Under the pieces are notes generated by a model. It saw only the letters and a list, made by a program, of their open reading frames with translations. It searched no databases and had not been told where the DNA came from. A DNA stretch of 64,000 nucleotides from Rhodanobacter sp. B05 (GTDB taxonomy: Bacteria > Pseudomonadota > Gammaproteobacteria > Xanthomonadales > Rhodanobacteraceae): the NCBI RefSeq assembly GCF_002001085.1, contig NZ_MUNU01000008.1, positions 83,406 through 147,405 of the forward strand, written 5' to 3'. Shown in pieces: positions 6,528 to 16,973 of this stretch. Position 1 is the first letter of the stretch; each line of letters opens with the position of its first letter. Position numbers and translations under genes: made by a program.

Positions 6528-7502
6528 ATGATCACAGTACGCCCTGCAGAGCAAAAGGACGCCGACGCTGCGATTGGCGTCGTGCGCCGCTCGATTACCG
6601 AACTTTGCGCACCCGATCACCACCACGATGAGAAGACGCTCGCCACATGGCTGGCCAACAAGACGCCGCAGAATTTTCTCAGCTGGCTTTCTAACGTTGA
6701 CAATTTCTGCGTCGTTGCAGAATCAAACGGTCACCTGCATGGCGTTGGCGTACTTCAACGCAGAGGCGAGATCCTTCTTTTCTACTTGGCCCCTGGCTCG
6801 CAGCGTCAAGGCATTGGTCGCATGGTCCATACGGCATTGGAGAGGAAAGCGGCTCAATGGGGGTTGGAGTCCCTGTACTTGGAAAGCACGGCTTTGGCTT
6901 GCTCGTTCTATGAGGCGCTGGGTTACCAGCCAACCGGTCGTCCGGTTTTACATTTTGGCGTGTTGCAGTGCTTTCCGTATGCTAAGCAGCTGCAGCCCAA
7001 CAAGGCGGACGGCTGCGCCGCCGCCAAATTCCAGCGTCAGGCGCCGCAGTCATTCAAAGAACCCAAGACCACAACCCCCATGACTGAAATGAAAAGACCG
7101 GAAGCTGCGCCCGGCGCATTCCAGGCTGCCTGGAATGCCCACGACATGGCTGCCCTCGGTAGCCTGTTCGATGAAGACGCGACGTTCGTGAATCGCTTCG
7201 GACACTATGTCCAGGGCGTCGATGAGATCGTGGCGCTCCACGTTCCCATTCACGAAACGATCTATCGCGACTCCACGCTGGAAAACGAGCTGATCGATGT
7301 CGCTCACATGGCTGACGGCGTGGCGGTCATCCATTTCTGGAGTCGCCTGGCGGCCGGCGCCGCTCACCCGGCCGGGCCGCATGAGGTGGATACGCTTATC
7401 CTCGCCGTACTGACGAGGCGGAACGGGATCTGGCGCATTCGGGCGCTCGAGAATGTGACTCTCACAAATCCGCGGACCGGGGAGCCGGTTCTGCGCGGTT
7501 AA
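6528..7502 (+). CDS. GNAT acetyltransferase fused in frame to SnoaL-like domain across a decayed attC
   Basis: One open frame of 324 residues joins two unrelated domains. Residues 1-150 form a GNAT acetyltransferase: N-terminal MITVRPAEQKDADAAI, acetyl-CoA loop RQGIGRMVH near 95-103, and SFYEALGYQPTGR near 128-140. Residues 157-184 are translated attC remnant and spacer. From Met185 (ATG at 7080) a SnoaL/DUF4440-type domain follows: FQAAWNAHDMAALGSLFDEDATFVNRFG, then IWRIRALENV near the end. In intact sites of this array the GNAT gene would stop at TAA in the stem; here the same place reads CC AAA. Whether it is translated as one protein or two, with an internal start at 7080, is not decidable by eye. 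Confidence 0.8.
   Translation: MITVRPAEQKDADAAIGVVRRSITELCAPDHHHDEKTLATWLANKTPQNFLSWLSNVDNFCVVAESNGHLHGVGVLQRRGEILLFYLAPGSQRQGIGRMVHTALERKAAQWGLESLYLESTALACSFYEALGYQPTGRPVLHFGVLQCFPYAKQLQPNKADGCAAAKFQRQAPQSFKEPKTTTPMTEMKRPEAAPGAFQAAWNAHDMAALGSLFDEDATFVNRFGHYVQGVDEIVALHVPIHETIYRDSTLENELIDVAHMADGVAVIHFWSRLAAGAAHPAGPHEVDTLILAVLTRRNGIWRIRALENVTLTNPRTGEPVLRG
6995..7042. repeat. attC11, degenerate terminal attC
   Basis: It is recognisable by GGCGGACGGCTGCGCCGCCGCC and flanking cores, but it is mutated: left core GCCCAAC, right core GTCAGGC, and the stem TTAA changed to CAAA. It is 48 bp, shorter than the others. It marks the distal border of the array and is probably not a recombination substrate. 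Confidence 0.8.
7080..7502 (+). CDS. SnoaL-like / DUF4440 protein (possible separate start inside the fusion)
   Basis: If translated from its own ATG at 7080 this gives a 140-residue protein of normal length for the SgcJ/EcaC/DUF4440 nuclear-transport-factor-2-like family. Motifs are AWNAHDMAALGSLFDEDATFVNRFG and a C-terminal strand pair ILAVLTRRNGIWRIRALENV. Such proteins are small alpha+beta-barrel domains with varied or unknown substrates. No strong Shine-Dalgarno precedes this ATG (acaaccccc). It is probably the ancestral chromosomal gene flanking the array, now joined in frame to the GNAT cassette. Confidence 0.7.
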   Translation: MTEMKRPEAAPGAFQAAWNAHDMAALGSLFDEDATFVNRFGHYVQGVDEIVALHVPIHETIYRDSTLENELIDVAHMADGVAVIHFWSRLAAGAAHPAGPHEVDTLILAVLTRRNGIWRIRALENVTLTNPRTGEPVLRG

Positions 7503-7790
7503 AGCGGCATGGCGACGTGGATGCATGTCGCAGTTACCCTGCGTTCCCGGCTTCCAGGCTTCGCATCAACATCAGTGCCTGATGGCACTTCGGGCCGGCC
7601 TGCATGATCGTGTTTCTGCCTCTGGTTGTGTGTTGCAGGTTGCGCGCCTCGTCGCGGCCCGACCCTTCGCGCGAGCGGACCGCCGCGGGTCGTTGCGATG
7701 TCCTCATGCCCTGCGCCGCCGCCCGGTCCGGCCGTCAGGCCGCGCAAGTGCGCACCGGGCCCGCTGCAATCCTTGCCCGGGAGGGAGCGC
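7503..7790. other. Intergenic, no gene seen
   Basis: This 288-bp stretch has open frames on both strands but none with protein-like composition or a recognisable motif. It ends with a good Shine-Dalgarno (gggaggga) for the pseudogene at 7791. Confidence 0.5.
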
Positions 7791-8194
7791 ATGCTTGAAG
7801 GCTCATGTCACTGCGGTTCCGTTCGTTGGCAACTGTTCGTTGGCAACTGGATGCGTTGCCGGAGTCGGTCACCGCATGCAACTGCACGGCTTGCCGCAGG
7901 TATGGAGCGCTCTGGGCCTATGGTTACGAAGACGATACGATCAAGGTCAGCGGGCCGACCACGGCGTACGTACGCGGGGACGCGCTGAGTTTCAACTTCT
8001 GCTCCAGGTGCGGCAACGTCACCCACTGGCGTGGGCTGAAGTCCGATGAGCAGGGTCGTCGACGAATCGCCGTGAACCTCCGCACGACGGAGCCCGGGCC
8101 GATCGCGCATGTCCCGATCGATCATTTCGACGGGCTCGACAAGTGGGAGGACCTGCCTCGAGACGGCAGGTGCATCAGGGATCTGTGGTTCTAG
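7791..8194 (+). pseudogene. GFA-family gene disrupted by a 14-bp tandem duplication
   Basis: The frame opens MLEGSCHCGSVRWQL from the ATG at 7791, with a strong upstream gggaggga. Directly after, the 14-mer GTTCGTTGGCAACT occurs twice in tandem (7821-7834 and 7835-7848). The extra copy shifts the frame. Removing one copy restores SCHCGSVRWQLDALPESVTACNCTACRRYGALW and a continuous GFA-family protein of about 129 residues, with zinc ligands CHC, CNCTAC and CSRCG, ending ...IRDLWF at 8194. The duplication is clean, so the loss looks recent and reversible by slippage. The downstream part could only be made from an internal start. Confidence 0.85.
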
Positions 8195-8513
8195 CCAGGG
8201 CACGCGGCGGCAGCGCGGGCAAGGTGCGCGGCCCGCCACCGAGGACGCGCACCAACGGAGCGCAGGGACTTGCGGTATGACGTCTTGCATGGCGGGTCTG
8301 GGACCGAAGCGTCGATGGCACCTGCGCGTCCAGCCGCAAGACGCCGGCACGAAGCCGCGTGACACCAGCTTATGCATCCACTTAACCTGTCTGCATGCAC
8401 GCTCGGCGGGGCGGGCCTCGGTTTCCGGCATGATCGCGTGCGCCACGGCGCCGTGCCGATCACCGCCCGGCCGACGCCACCCGCATCACCTCGACGATGG
8501 AGAACATCAGCAC
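8195..8513. other. Intergenic region upstream of zwf
   Basis: This is 319 bp without a credible gene. It should hold the promoter of the zwf-tal-pgi-pgm cluster. I could not pick -35/-10 boxes with confidence; an AT-richer patch lies at about 8370-8400. The zwf frame is open upstream to 8109, but that extension is not protein-like. Confidence 0.45.
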
Positions 8514-9916
8514 ATGGCCCTGCCCCGCTCGGATGCCCTGGTATTTTTTGGCGCCACTGGCGATCTCGCCTACAAGAAGATTTTCCCGGCCCTGCTGGCG
8601 ATGACGCGGGATGGCGACCTCGACGTGCCGATCATCGGCGTGGCGCATTCGGGCTGGAGCGTGAAGCAGCTACGCAAGCGCGCCCACGACAGCGTGAGGC
8701 AGGCGGCGAAGGACAGCGGCGAAAAGCTCGACAAGGCGGTGTTCGAGCGGCTCGCCGAACGACTGCAGTATGTCGATGGCGACTACGCCGACCCGGCCAC
8801 GTTCGCGCAGTTGAAGAAGGCACTGGGCAGGGCGAAGCGCCCGTTGCACTACCTCGCGATTCCGCCCAGCCTGTTCGGCACGGTGGTCGAGGGGCTGCAG
8901 CAGGCCGGTTGCGCGAAGGATGCGCGGGTGGTGGTGGAGAAGCCGTTCGGGCACGACCTGGCTTCGGCGCAGGAACTCAACCGGGTGCTGCGTTCGGTGT
9001 TCCCCGACGATGCGATCTTCCGCATCGATCACTTCCTGGGCAAGGAGGCGATCATGAACATCCTGTACTTTCGTTTCGCCAACTCGTTCCTGGAGCCGAT
9101 CTGGAACCGCAACCACGTGGCCAGCGTGGAGATCACGTTGGCCGAGCAGTTCGGTGTGAAGGGTCGCGGCGCGTTCTATGACGGCGCCGGCTGCCTGCGC
9201 GACGTGATCCAGAACCACCTGCTGCAGATCGTGGCGCTGCTGGCGATGGAACCGCCGGCCTACCAGGGCTTCGGCGCGGTGCATGCGGAGAAGACCAAGG
9301 TGTTCCAGGCGATGCGCCCGCTCGCGCCGGACGACCTGGTGCGCGGCCAGTACCGCGGCTACCGCAAGGAGCCCGGCGTGGCGAAGGGCTCGGACGTGGA
9401 GACTTATTGCGCGCTGCGCCTGTTCATCGACTCGTGGCGCTGGGGCGGCGTGCCGTGGTACCTGCGTTCGGGCAAGTGCCTGCCCGAGACCGTGGCCGAG
9501 ATCGTGGTGGAGCTGAAGCCGCCGCCGCAGAAGCTGTTCGACGATGCGGCGATCAGCGCCGGTCGCGCCAACTATCTGCGCTTTCGGCTGTCGCCCAACA
9601 CGGCGGTGGCGCTGGCGGCACGGGTCAAGCGGGTGGGCAAGGAATTTGTCGGCGACCAGCGCGAGCTGTACCTGATGGACGAGCAGTCCGGCGAGGAGAC
9701 ACCTTACGAGCGCCTGCTCGGCGACGCGATGGCCGGCGACGGCGCGCTGTTCACCCGCGAGGAGGCGGTCGAGGCGGCCTGGATGGTGGTCGATCCGGTG
9801 CTGGAAAAGCATCACAAGGCGATTCCGTACACGCCGGGCGGCTGGGGACCGAAGCAGGCCGACGATCTGATCGCGGCCGACGGCGGCTGGCACAACCCGG
9901 TGCTGGAGCCGACGGC

Positions 9917-9920
<4 letters not shown>
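8514..9920 (+). CDS. zwf: Glucose-6-phosphate 1-dehydrogenase (first paralogue)
   Basis: The enzyme oxidises glucose-6-phosphate to 6-phosphogluconolactone with NAD(P)+. It has 468 residues from the ATG at 8514. The Rossmann motif [12 protein letters not shown] is at about 11-22, EKPFGHDL at 142-149, and the substrate signature RIDHFLGKE at 170-178. It starts a tight operon: its stop overlaps the HAD gene start by 4 nt (ATGA), then tal, pgi and pgm follow. It is clearly different from the zwf at 22681-24144 (for example [19 protein letters not shown] against RIDHYLGKETVQNLLVLRF), so the two are old paralogues and may differ in cofactor use. Confidence 0.95.
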
Positions 9921-10618
<698 letters not shown>

Positions 10619-10659
10619 AACCGATTGCGACCCATTGAAGCAACGTCCACGGAGCAAGC

Positions 10660-11763
10660 ATGAAAGCGACCCGACAACTGCACGATCTCGGCCAGAGCCT
10701 GTGGCTGGACAACATCACCCGCACCCTGCTCGACGACGGCACGCTGGCGCGCTACATCAGTGAGGACTCGATCACCGGCCTGACCTCGAACCCCAGCATC
10801 TTCGACGCGGCGATCGGCGACGGCGACGCCTACGATGCCGGCATCCACGCCAAGACACTGGCCGGCCTGAGCGGCGAAAAGCTGTTCGTCGAACTGGCGC
10901 TGGAGGACCTGCGCCGCGCGGCCGACCTGTTCGCACCGGTATTCCAGCGCAGCGCCGGCGTCGACGGCTGGGTCTCGATGGAGGTCTCCCCGCTGCTGGC
11001 CGCCGACACCGCCGGCTCGATCGCCGCGGCCCGGCAGATCCACGCCGCCGGCAAGCGCGACAACCTGTTCGTGAAGATTCCCGGTACCCCGGAAGGCGTG
11101 CCGGCGATCGAGGAGGCGATCTTCCTCGGCATTCCGATCAACGTGACCCTGCTGTTCTCCTGCGCCCAGTACCAGGCCGCCGCCGAGGCGTACCTGCGCG
11201 GCATCGAGCGGCGCATCGAGGCGGGGATGGACCCGCGCGTGGGCTCGGTGGCGTCGCTGTTCATCAGCCGCTGGGACGTGGCCAGCAACAAGGCCTTGCC
11301 GGATGCGCTGCACAACACGCTGGGCATCGCGGTGGGCCGGCAGACTTATCGTGCCTACCGCGAACTGCTGGCGTCGGCGCGCTGGCAGAAACTGGCCGCC
11401 GCCGGCGCGCAGCCGCAGCGCCTGTTGTGGGCCAGCACCGGGACCAAGGACCCGAACGCACCGGACACGCTGTACATCAGCTCGCTGGCTGCACCGAACA
11501 CCATCAACACGATGCCGGAGAAGACCCTGCATGCCTTTGCCGACCACGGCCAGCTGGCCGGCGTGATGCCGATCGACGGCGGCGACGCCGACACCATGCT
11601 CGCGCAGATCGGCAAGGCCGGCGTGGATGTCGACGCGCTGGCGCTGCAGCTGCAGCAGGACGGCGCGGATGCGTTCGTCAAATCCTGGAAGCAGCTGTTG
11701 CAGCGGATCGCGGACAAGGCCAGTGCGCTCGACGCCAAGGCCAAGGGACCGGCGATGCGATGA
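10660..11763 (+). CDS. tal: Transaldolase
   Basis: Transaldolase moves a dihydroxyacetone unit from sedoheptulose-7-P to glyceraldehyde-3-P in the non-oxidative pentose phosphate pathway. It has 367 residues, the long TalB-unlike form found in many actinobacteria and some proteobacteria. [14 protein letters not shown] (around 40-53) is the family signature, and [20 protein letters not shown] (around 131-150) holds the Schiff-base Lys. NVTLLFS and [11 protein letters not shown] follow as expected. An ATG with ggagcaagc upstream starts it. Its stop overlaps the pgi start (ATGA), indicating translational coupling. Confidence 0.95.
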   Translation: MKATRQLHDLGQSLWLDNITRTLLDDGTLARYISEDSITGLTSNPSIFDAAIGDGDAYDAGIHAKTLAGLSGEKLFVELALEDLRRAADLFAPVFQRSAGVDGWVSMEVSPLLAADTAGSIAAARQIHAAGKRDNLFVKIPGTPEGVPAIEEAIFLGIPINVTLLFSCAQYQAAAEAYLRGIERRIEAGMDPRVGSVASLFISRWDVASNKALPDALHNTLGIAVGRQTYRAYRELLASARWQKLAAAGAQPQRLLWASTGTKDPNAPDTLYISSLAAPNTINTMPEKTLHAFADHGQLAGVMPIDGGDADTMLAQIGKAGVDVDALALQLQQDGADAFVKSWKQLLQRIADKASALDAKAKGPAMR

Positions 11764-13439
11764 GCCAGTCAGCCTTGAGGAGACTGCCGGCGTGGCAGGC
11801 GCTGCAGCAGCACGCGGCGGTGATGAGCGAGCGCCACCTGCGCCAGCTGTTCGCGGATGACCCGGCTCGCGGCGAGGCCTTCCGCCTCGAGGACGTCGGC
11901 CTGTATCTGGATTACTCCAAGCAGCGTGTCGACGCCGACACCCTGCGCCTGCTGCGCGAGCTGGCCACCGCCTGCGAGCTGCCGCAGCGCACCGCGGCGA
12001 TGTTCCGCGGCGAGCGCATCAACCGCACCGAGGATCGCGCCGTGCTGCACGTGGCGCTGCGGGCGCCGCGTGGCGAGCAGATCCTGGTCGACGGCCACGA
12101 TGTGGTTCCCGACGTGCACGAAGTGCTGGACCGCATGGCGAAATTCGCCGACCGCGTGCGTGGCGGCCAGTGGCTGGGGCATACCGGCAAGCGCATCCGC
12201 AACGTGATCAGCATCGGCATCGGCGGTTCCGATCTCGGCCCGGTGATGGCGTACGAGGCGCTGCGCGACTACAGCGAGCGGGCGATGACGTTCCGCTTCG
12301 TCTCCAACGTGGACGGCACCGACTTCGTCGAAGCCACCCGAGACCTGGACGCGGCCGAGACGCTGTTCATCGTCTGCTCCAAGACCTTCACCACGCTGGA
12401 AACGCTGACCAACGCGCACGCCGCGCGTGCGTGGAGCGTGGCGGCGCTGGGCGACGCCGATCCTGAAAAGAGCGGCGCGGTCGCGAAGCATTTCGTGGCG
12501 GTCTCCACCAATGCCGAAGGCGTGGCGAAGTTCGGCATCGACACCGCCAACATGTTCGGCTTCTGGGACTGGGTCGGCGGGCGCTACTCGATGGATTCGG
12601 CGATCGGGCTGTCGACCATGCTGGCGATCGGGCCCGGGCATTTCCGCGAGATGCTGGCCGGCTTCCACGCCATGGACGAGCATTTCCGGCATGCCCCGAC
12701 CGAGCGCAACCTGCCGCTGCTGATGGGCCTGCTGGCGATCTGGAACAACAACTTCCTGGATGCCGCCACCGTCGCGGTATTGCCCTACGAGCAATACCTG
12801 AAACGCTTCCCGGCCTATCTGCAACAGCTCACCATGGAGAGCAACGGCAAGCGCGTCACGCTCGACGGCACCGCGGTCGACTACGCCACCGGGCCGATCT
12901 ACTGGGGCGAGCCGGGCACCAATGGCCAGCACTCGTTCTACCAGCTGATCCACCAGGGCACGCGCATCGTGCCGTGCGATTTCATCGGCTTCGGGCAGAG
13001 CCTGAACCCCTTGCCTGTTCAGGGCGGCGGCCAGCAGCACGACCTGCTGATGGCCAACCTGATCGCCCAGGGCGAGGCGCTGGCGTTCGGCAAGAGCGCG
13101 GACGAGGTGCGCGCCGAAGGCACGCCCGAAGTGCTGGTGCCGCATCGCACGTTTCCCGGCAACCGGCCCAGCACGACGATCCTGGCGCAGCGATTGACGC
13201 CGCATGTGCTGGGCAGCCTGATCGCCTTGTACGAGCACAGCGTCTTCGTGCAGGGCGTGATCTGGGGCATCGACTCGTTCGACCAGTGGGGCGTGGAGCT
13301 GGGCAAGCAACTGGCCAAAACCACGATTGCGGAACTGACCGCGAAGGACGAGCCGAAGCTCGCCCACGACAGTTCCACCAACACCCTGATCCGTCGTTAC
13401 CGCCAGCTGCGCGACCACCCGACAACGGAACGTCCATGA
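11760..13439 (+). CDS. pgi: Glucose-6-phosphate isomerase
   Basis: It interconverts glucose-6-P and fructose-6-P. It has 559 residues, normal for the bacterial long form. Visible signatures are [32 protein letters not shown], the [17 protein letters not shown] active-site segment, [10 protein letters not shown] and the C-terminal signature [20 protein letters not shown]. It lies in the operon zwf-HAD-tal-pgi-pgm with ATGA overlaps at both ends. The context suggests one unit handling hexose phosphates, feeding either the oxidative route or glycogen/glucan synthesis via pgm. Confidence 0.97.
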   Translation: MSQSALRRLPAWQALQQHAAVMSERHLRQLFADDPARGEAFRLEDVGLYLDYSKQRVDADTLRLLRELATACELPQRTAAMFRGERINRTEDRAVLHVALRAPRGEQILVDGHDVVPDVHEVLDRMAKFADRVRGGQWLGHTGKRIRNVISIGIGGSDLGPVMAYEALRDYSERAMTFRFVSNVDGTDFVEATRDLDAAETLFIVCSKTFTTLETLTNAHAARAWSVAALGDADPEKSGAVAKHFVAVSTNAEGVAKFGIDTANMFGFWDWVGGRYSMDSAIGLSTMLAIGPGHFREMLAGFHAMDEHFRHAPTERNLPLLMGLLAIWNNNFLDAATVAVLPYEQYLKRFPAYLQQLTMESNGKRVTLDGTAVDYATGPIYWGEPGTNGQHSFYQLIHQGTRIVPCDFIGFGQSLNPLPVQGGGQQHDLLMANLIAQGEALAFGKSADEVRAEGTPEVLVPHRTFPGNRPSTTILAQRLTPHVLGSLIALYEHSVFVQGVIWGIDSFDQWGVELGKQLAKTTIAELTAKDEPKLAHDSSTNTLIRRYRQLRDHPTTERP

Positions 13440-15103
13440 GCCAGAAGATCAGCCCGCTCGCCGGCAAGCCGGCACCGAAGTCGATCCTGGTCGACGTGCC
13501 GAAGCTGCTGGCCGCCTATGTCGACCTGCAGCCCGATCCGTCGGTCGCCGCGCAACGCGTGGCGTTCGGCACGTCCGGCCATCGCGGCAGTTCGTTCGAG
13601 CGCGGCTTCAACGAATGGCACATCCTGGCGATCAGCCAGGCGATCTGCGAATACCGCAAGGGCAAGGGCATCGACGGCCCGCTGTTCATCGGCGCGGACA
13701 CCCATGCCTTGTCGCAGCCGGCGCTGGAGAGTGCGCTGGAAGTGCTGGCGGCGAACGGTGTGCAGACGATGCTCTCCAGCGGTGGCGAGTTCACGCCCAC
13801 GCCGGCGGTGTCGCACGCGATCCTGGTCTACAACAAACTGCATAGCAGCGGGGGACGCAACAGCGGTCTGGCCGACGGCATCGTGATCACGCCTTCGCAC
13901 AATCCACCGGACAACGGCGGCTTCAAGTACAACCCGCCCAACGGCGGACCGGCCGATACCGACATCACCAACTGGGTGCAACAGCGCGCCAACGCGCTGC
14001 TCGAAGGTGGCCTGAAGGGGGTGAAGCGGATGCCGCTGGCGCAGGCGCGCAAGGCCGCCACCACGCACGACCACGATTTCCTCAACAACTATGTGGCCGA
14101 CCTCGCCAACATCATCGACTTCGACGCGATCCGCGGCGCCGGCGTGCAGATGGGCGTCGATCCGCTGGGCGGCGCCGGCGTGCATTACTGGCAGCCGATC
14201 GCCGACCGCTACAAGCTCGACCTTACCGTGGTGAGCGCGGTGGTCGACTCGCAATTCGCGTTCATGACGGTGGACTGGGACGGCAAGATCCGCATGGACC
14301 CGTCGTCGAGGTACGCGATGCAGCGGCTGATCGGCCTGAAGGACAAATACGACGTCGCGTTCGCCTGCGATACCGACCATGACCGCCACGGCGTCGTCAC
14401 CCGCAGCAACGGCCTGATGGAGCCGAACCATTACCTGTCGGTGCTGATCGATTACCTGTTCCGGCACCGGCCGCAGTGGAGCGCGAACGCCGCCGTCGGC
14501 AAGACCGTGGTCAGCACCGCGCTGATCGACCGCGTGGCGCAGCGGCTGGGCCGCAAACTCTACGAAGTGCCGGTCGGTTTCAAGTGGTTTTCCGAAGGCC
14601 TGTTCGATGGCTCGCTCGGCTTCGGTTGCGAGGAAAGCGCGGGTGCGTCGCTGCTGCGCCACGACGGCTCGGTGTGGACCACTGACAAGGACGGCCTGGT
14701 GCCGGCCCTGTTGTCGGCCGAGATCACCGCGCGCGAAGGCAGGGACCCCGGCGAACTGTATGTGCAGCTGGCCGGCGAACTCGGCAAGCCGTTTGCCAAC
14801 CGCGTCGACGCAGCCGCCACGCCCGAGCAGAAAGCGAAACTGGCCAGGTTGTCGCCCGCGCAGGTGAAGAGCGACCAGCTGGCGGGCGAGAAGATCGAGC
14901 AGGTACTGGACAAGGCGCCCGGCAATGGCGCGCCGATCGGCGGCATCAAGGCGGTCGCCGCCAGCGGCTGGTTCGCCGCGCGGCCGTCCGGCACCGAGGC
15001 GATCTACAAGATCTACGCCGAAAGCTTCAAGGACGAGGCTCACCTCAAGAGCCTGCTTGCCGAGGCACAGCACATCGTCGATAGCGCGCTCGCAGCCGAA
15101 TAA
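13436..15103 (+). CDS. pgm: Phosphoglucomutase (alpha-D-glucose phosphate-specific)
   Basis: It interconverts glucose-1-P and glucose-6-P. It has 555 residues from the ATG at 13436, which overlaps the pgi stop; the frame is open further upstream but inside pgi. The N-terminal FGTSGHRGS motif is at about 44-52. The phosphoserine loop [11 protein letters not shown] is at about 152-162 (Ser154). The metal loop DTDHDRHG follows near the middle, then CEESAG for sugar recognition and RPSGTE near the C-terminus for phosphate binding. It belongs to the Pgm type shared with E. coli rather than the PMM/PGM type. It is the last gene of the operon. Confidence 0.96.
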   Translation: MSQKISPLAGKPAPKSILVDVPKLLAAYVDLQPDPSVAAQRVAFGTSGHRGSSFERGFNEWHILAISQAICEYRKGKGIDGPLFIGADTHALSQPALESALEVLAANGVQTMLSSGGEFTPTPAVSHAILVYNKLHSSGGRNSGLADGIVITPSHNPPDNGGFKYNPPNGGPADTDITNWVQQRANALLEGGLKGVKRMPLAQARKAATTHDHDFLNNYVADLANIIDFDAIRGAGVQMGVDPLGGAGVHYWQPIADRYKLDLTVVSAVVDSQFAFMTVDWDGKIRMDPSSRYAMQRLIGLKDKYDVAFACDTDHDRHGVVTRSNGLMEPNHYLSVLIDYLFRHRPQWSANAAVGKTVVSTALIDRVAQRLGRKLYEVPVGFKWFSEGLFDGSLGFGCEESAGASLLRHDGSVWTTDKDGLVPALLSAEITAREGRDPGELYVQLAGELGKPFANRVDAAATPEQKAKLARLSPAQVKSDQLAGEKIEQVLDKAPGNGAPIGGIKAVAASGWFAARPSGTEAIYKIYAESFKDEAHLKSLLAEAQHIVDSALAAE

Positions 15104-15177
15104 GCGCAAACTCGACATCATGCGTCGGCGCATGAAGACGCCAAGGTCATGCGCTTCCACCTTAGCGGAGTCCTGCC

Positions 15178-15720
15178 TTGCCCATCGACCAACCGAAGCC
15201 TCGCTTTGCGCCCGCCATTCGCCGGATGCACTGGCTGATTTTCTCTCTGGTGCTGCTGGCTTACGTGTTCATCAACCTGTTCGAACTGTTCGCCAAGGGC
15301 AGCCCCACCCGCGCCAACGTGCTTGGCGCTCACTACCTCGTCGGCCTTGCGGTGCTGCTGCTGATTCTGCCGAGGCTGGCGTTGCGCCTGCGCGGTGGTC
15401 GGCCGCCGGTGACGCCGGCGCCTCCGCGCTGGAGCGAGCTGCTGGGCAAGCTCACGCACGTGGCGCTTTACGCGTTCCTGTTGGTCCAACCCATCCTGGG
15501 GGTGATCACCCTGCAGATCGAGGGCAAGCCGGTCGCGCTGTTCGGCATGACCCTGCTGCCCTCGTTCGTGAGCCAGCCTGACCGCGCGTTGGGGCATCGT
15601 TTCGAGGACATCCATTCCACTCTCGGCACCGTTTTCTACTATGTCATCGCGTTGCATATCCTGGCTGCGCTGTGGCACCACTTCGGCCGCCGCGACGACA
15701 CCTTGAAGCGGATGGTTTGA
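15178..15720 (+). CDS. Cytochrome b561 family protein
   Basis: This is an inner-membrane di-heme b cytochrome of the CybB type, passing electrons from quinol or to periplasmic partners. It has 180 residues and four predicted helices. Candidate heme His residues are in RRMHWLIF (about residue 18), LGAHYLVGL (about 57), THVALYAF (about 97) and ALHILAALWHHF (about 160). The start is a TTG at 15178 with gcggag upstream; no ATG fits. It follows pgm by 74 nt in the same direction, but its role is unrelated to sugar flow and it may have its own promoter. Confidence 0.85.
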   Translation: MPIDQPKPRFAPAIRRMHWLIFSLVLLAYVFINLFELFAKGSPTRANVLGAHYLVGLAVLLLILPRLALRLRGGRPPVTPAPPRWSELLGKLTHVALYAFLLVQPILGVITLQIEGKPVALFGMTLLPSFVSQPDRALGHRFEDIHSTLGTVFYYVIALHILAALWHHFGRRDDTLKRMV

Positions 15721-15772
15721 TCCCATCGGCGCGTGAACAGCGCCGTGCCACTGCAGCCACGGAATCCACCGC

Positions 15773-16471
15773 ATGCATCGACGCCGCCACCACGAACGTC
15801 ACGTCACGGGTCGCATGGGTTGGTTGCGGGCGTCCGTGCTCGGCGCCAACGACGGGATCGTCTCCACCGCCAGCCTGGTGCTCGGCGTGGCCGCTGCGCA
15901 CGCCGACCGCAGCAACATTCTGACCGCCGGCCTGGCCGGCCTGGTCGCCGGGGCGATGTCGATGGCTGCCGGTGAATACGTGTCGGTGCATTCGCAGGCC
16001 GATAGCGAAAAGGCCGAACTGGACAGGGAGCGCCACGAGCTGCAGACCGACGTCGACGGAGAACACCGGGAACTGGCTGCCATCTACATGGCACGCGGCC
16101 TGGAGCCGGCGCTGGCCCGACGGGTGGCCGTGCAGTTGATGGCGCACGACGCACTTGATGCCCATGCGCGCGACGAACTGGGCATCACCGAAGCATTGCG
16201 CGCCCGCCCGCTGCAGGCCGCCGGCGCGTCCGCACTGAGCTTCGCGGCGGGCGCGCTGCTGCCGCTGCTGGTGGCCGCGCTGGCCCCCGCCAGCGGCTTG
16301 TTGCCTCTGGTGTTCGCGGCCTCACTGCTGTTTCTGGCCGTACTCGGCGGCATAGCGGCCCGTGCGGGCGGCGCCGCCATCGGCACTGGCATGTTGCGCA
16401 TCGCCTTCTGGGGTGCGCTGGCCATGATCATTACCGCCGCTGCAGGCAAACTGTTCGGCGCGATCGGGTAG
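15773..16471 (+). CDS. VIT1/CCC1-family metal transporter
   Basis: The protein has 232 residues. The N-terminal half carries the family signature LRASVLGANDGIVSTASLVLGV (TM1), then AGLAGLVAGAMSMAAGEYVSV (TM2). A charged cytosolic region at about 80-140 (SEKAELDRERHELQTD and nearby) is the metal-binding domain seen in VIT1-type iron/manganese carriers. Three further helices fill the C-terminus. Members move Fe2+ or Mn2+ out of the cytosol. No metal regulator is adjacent. It lies 52 nt after the b561 gene. Confidence 0.85.
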   Translation: MHRRRHHERHVTGRMGWLRASVLGANDGIVSTASLVLGVAAAHADRSNILTAGLAGLVAGAMSMAAGEYVSVHSQADSEKAELDRERHELQTDVDGEHRELAAIYMARGLEPALARRVAVQLMAHDALDAHARDELGITEALRARPLQAAGASALSFAAGALLPLLVAALAPASGLLPLVFAASLLFLAVLGGIAARAGGAAIGTGMLRIAFWGALAMIITAAAGKLFGAIG

Positions 16472-16973
16472 GCGACACCTTTCGACCCATCAGTTGGCCG
16501 CCGATGGACGTGCCGGCAGGCGGGCGCGTGGCCTACGGGGTGATGATGCAGAACGAGCGACCGGGACCACCCTGACCCCCGACCTTGGCCAACAAGCATC
16601 CGCCATCATGGCGCCGGTCCGTGCCGTTGCCATCGCCGCCGTCTCCGCAAGGCAGGTTGCCGCGCAAACATTTTTTTCGCCGGATCAAGGGTAACTCCCC
16701 CGCGCTGACGCTGTTCGCACGGGTCGCGATCTGCCTGGTGGGCTGCCCGGCGGGCGGGCATCTGCATAACCGGCAGCTTGCCGCACATGGCCACGCACTT
16801 GCCCGCCATTGGCGGAACGTGCCAGGCAGCAGCTATCTGGAGAAGCCGGCGAGCATGAAACCGGCGACGCCAACGATTGCGTGCCGCGGCGCCCGTCGTT
16901 TGACGGCGGCTTTACCCGCACGCGATCACACTACCCACTCAAGGCGGCCGCCTTGCCTACCACGGGATCCCAC
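16472..16973. other. Intergenic region before tkt, no gene seen
   Basis: This is 502 bp with only non-protein-like open frames. A T-run (attttttt, about 16669-16676) is preceded by a GC-rich stretch and could end the VIT transcript. A short hairpin CGGCAgcttGCCG lies near 16771-16784. The tkt promoter must lie here but was not resolved. Confidence 0.4.

Larger units (their letters stand above)
964..7042 (+). mobile_element. Chromosomal integron cassette array (about 11 cassettes)
   Basis: Eleven successive units each end in an attC-like site: a left R'' core (GCCTAAC, or GTCTAAC in some), a dyad around GGCGGACGG-CTTCG-CCGCCGC, and a right R' core (GTTAGGC, or GTTAGAC/GTTAGTC variants). All inferred cassette genes lie on the plus strand, oriented away from intI. 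The attC sites are near identical in sequence, as in sedentary chromosomal integrons of xanthomonads, rather than diverse as in mobile class 1 integrons. Attributes of age: one attC is split by an IS and the last has decayed cores. Confidence 0.93.

Noticed and set aside
7499..7792. A leftward 97-residue gene in the gap after the SnoaL-like gene
   Set aside because: It is Arg/Gly-rich with no motif and runs against all neighbours; it appears to be a chance open frame.
8109..8513. A longer N-terminus for the first zwf
   Set aside because: The extra 135 residues are not protein-like and overlap the pseudogene end. The G6PDH family begins close to the ATG at 8514.
16809..16973. A longer N-terminus for tkt
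   Set aside because: Transketolases begin near [18 protein letters not shown]; the upstream residues have no match and low complexity.
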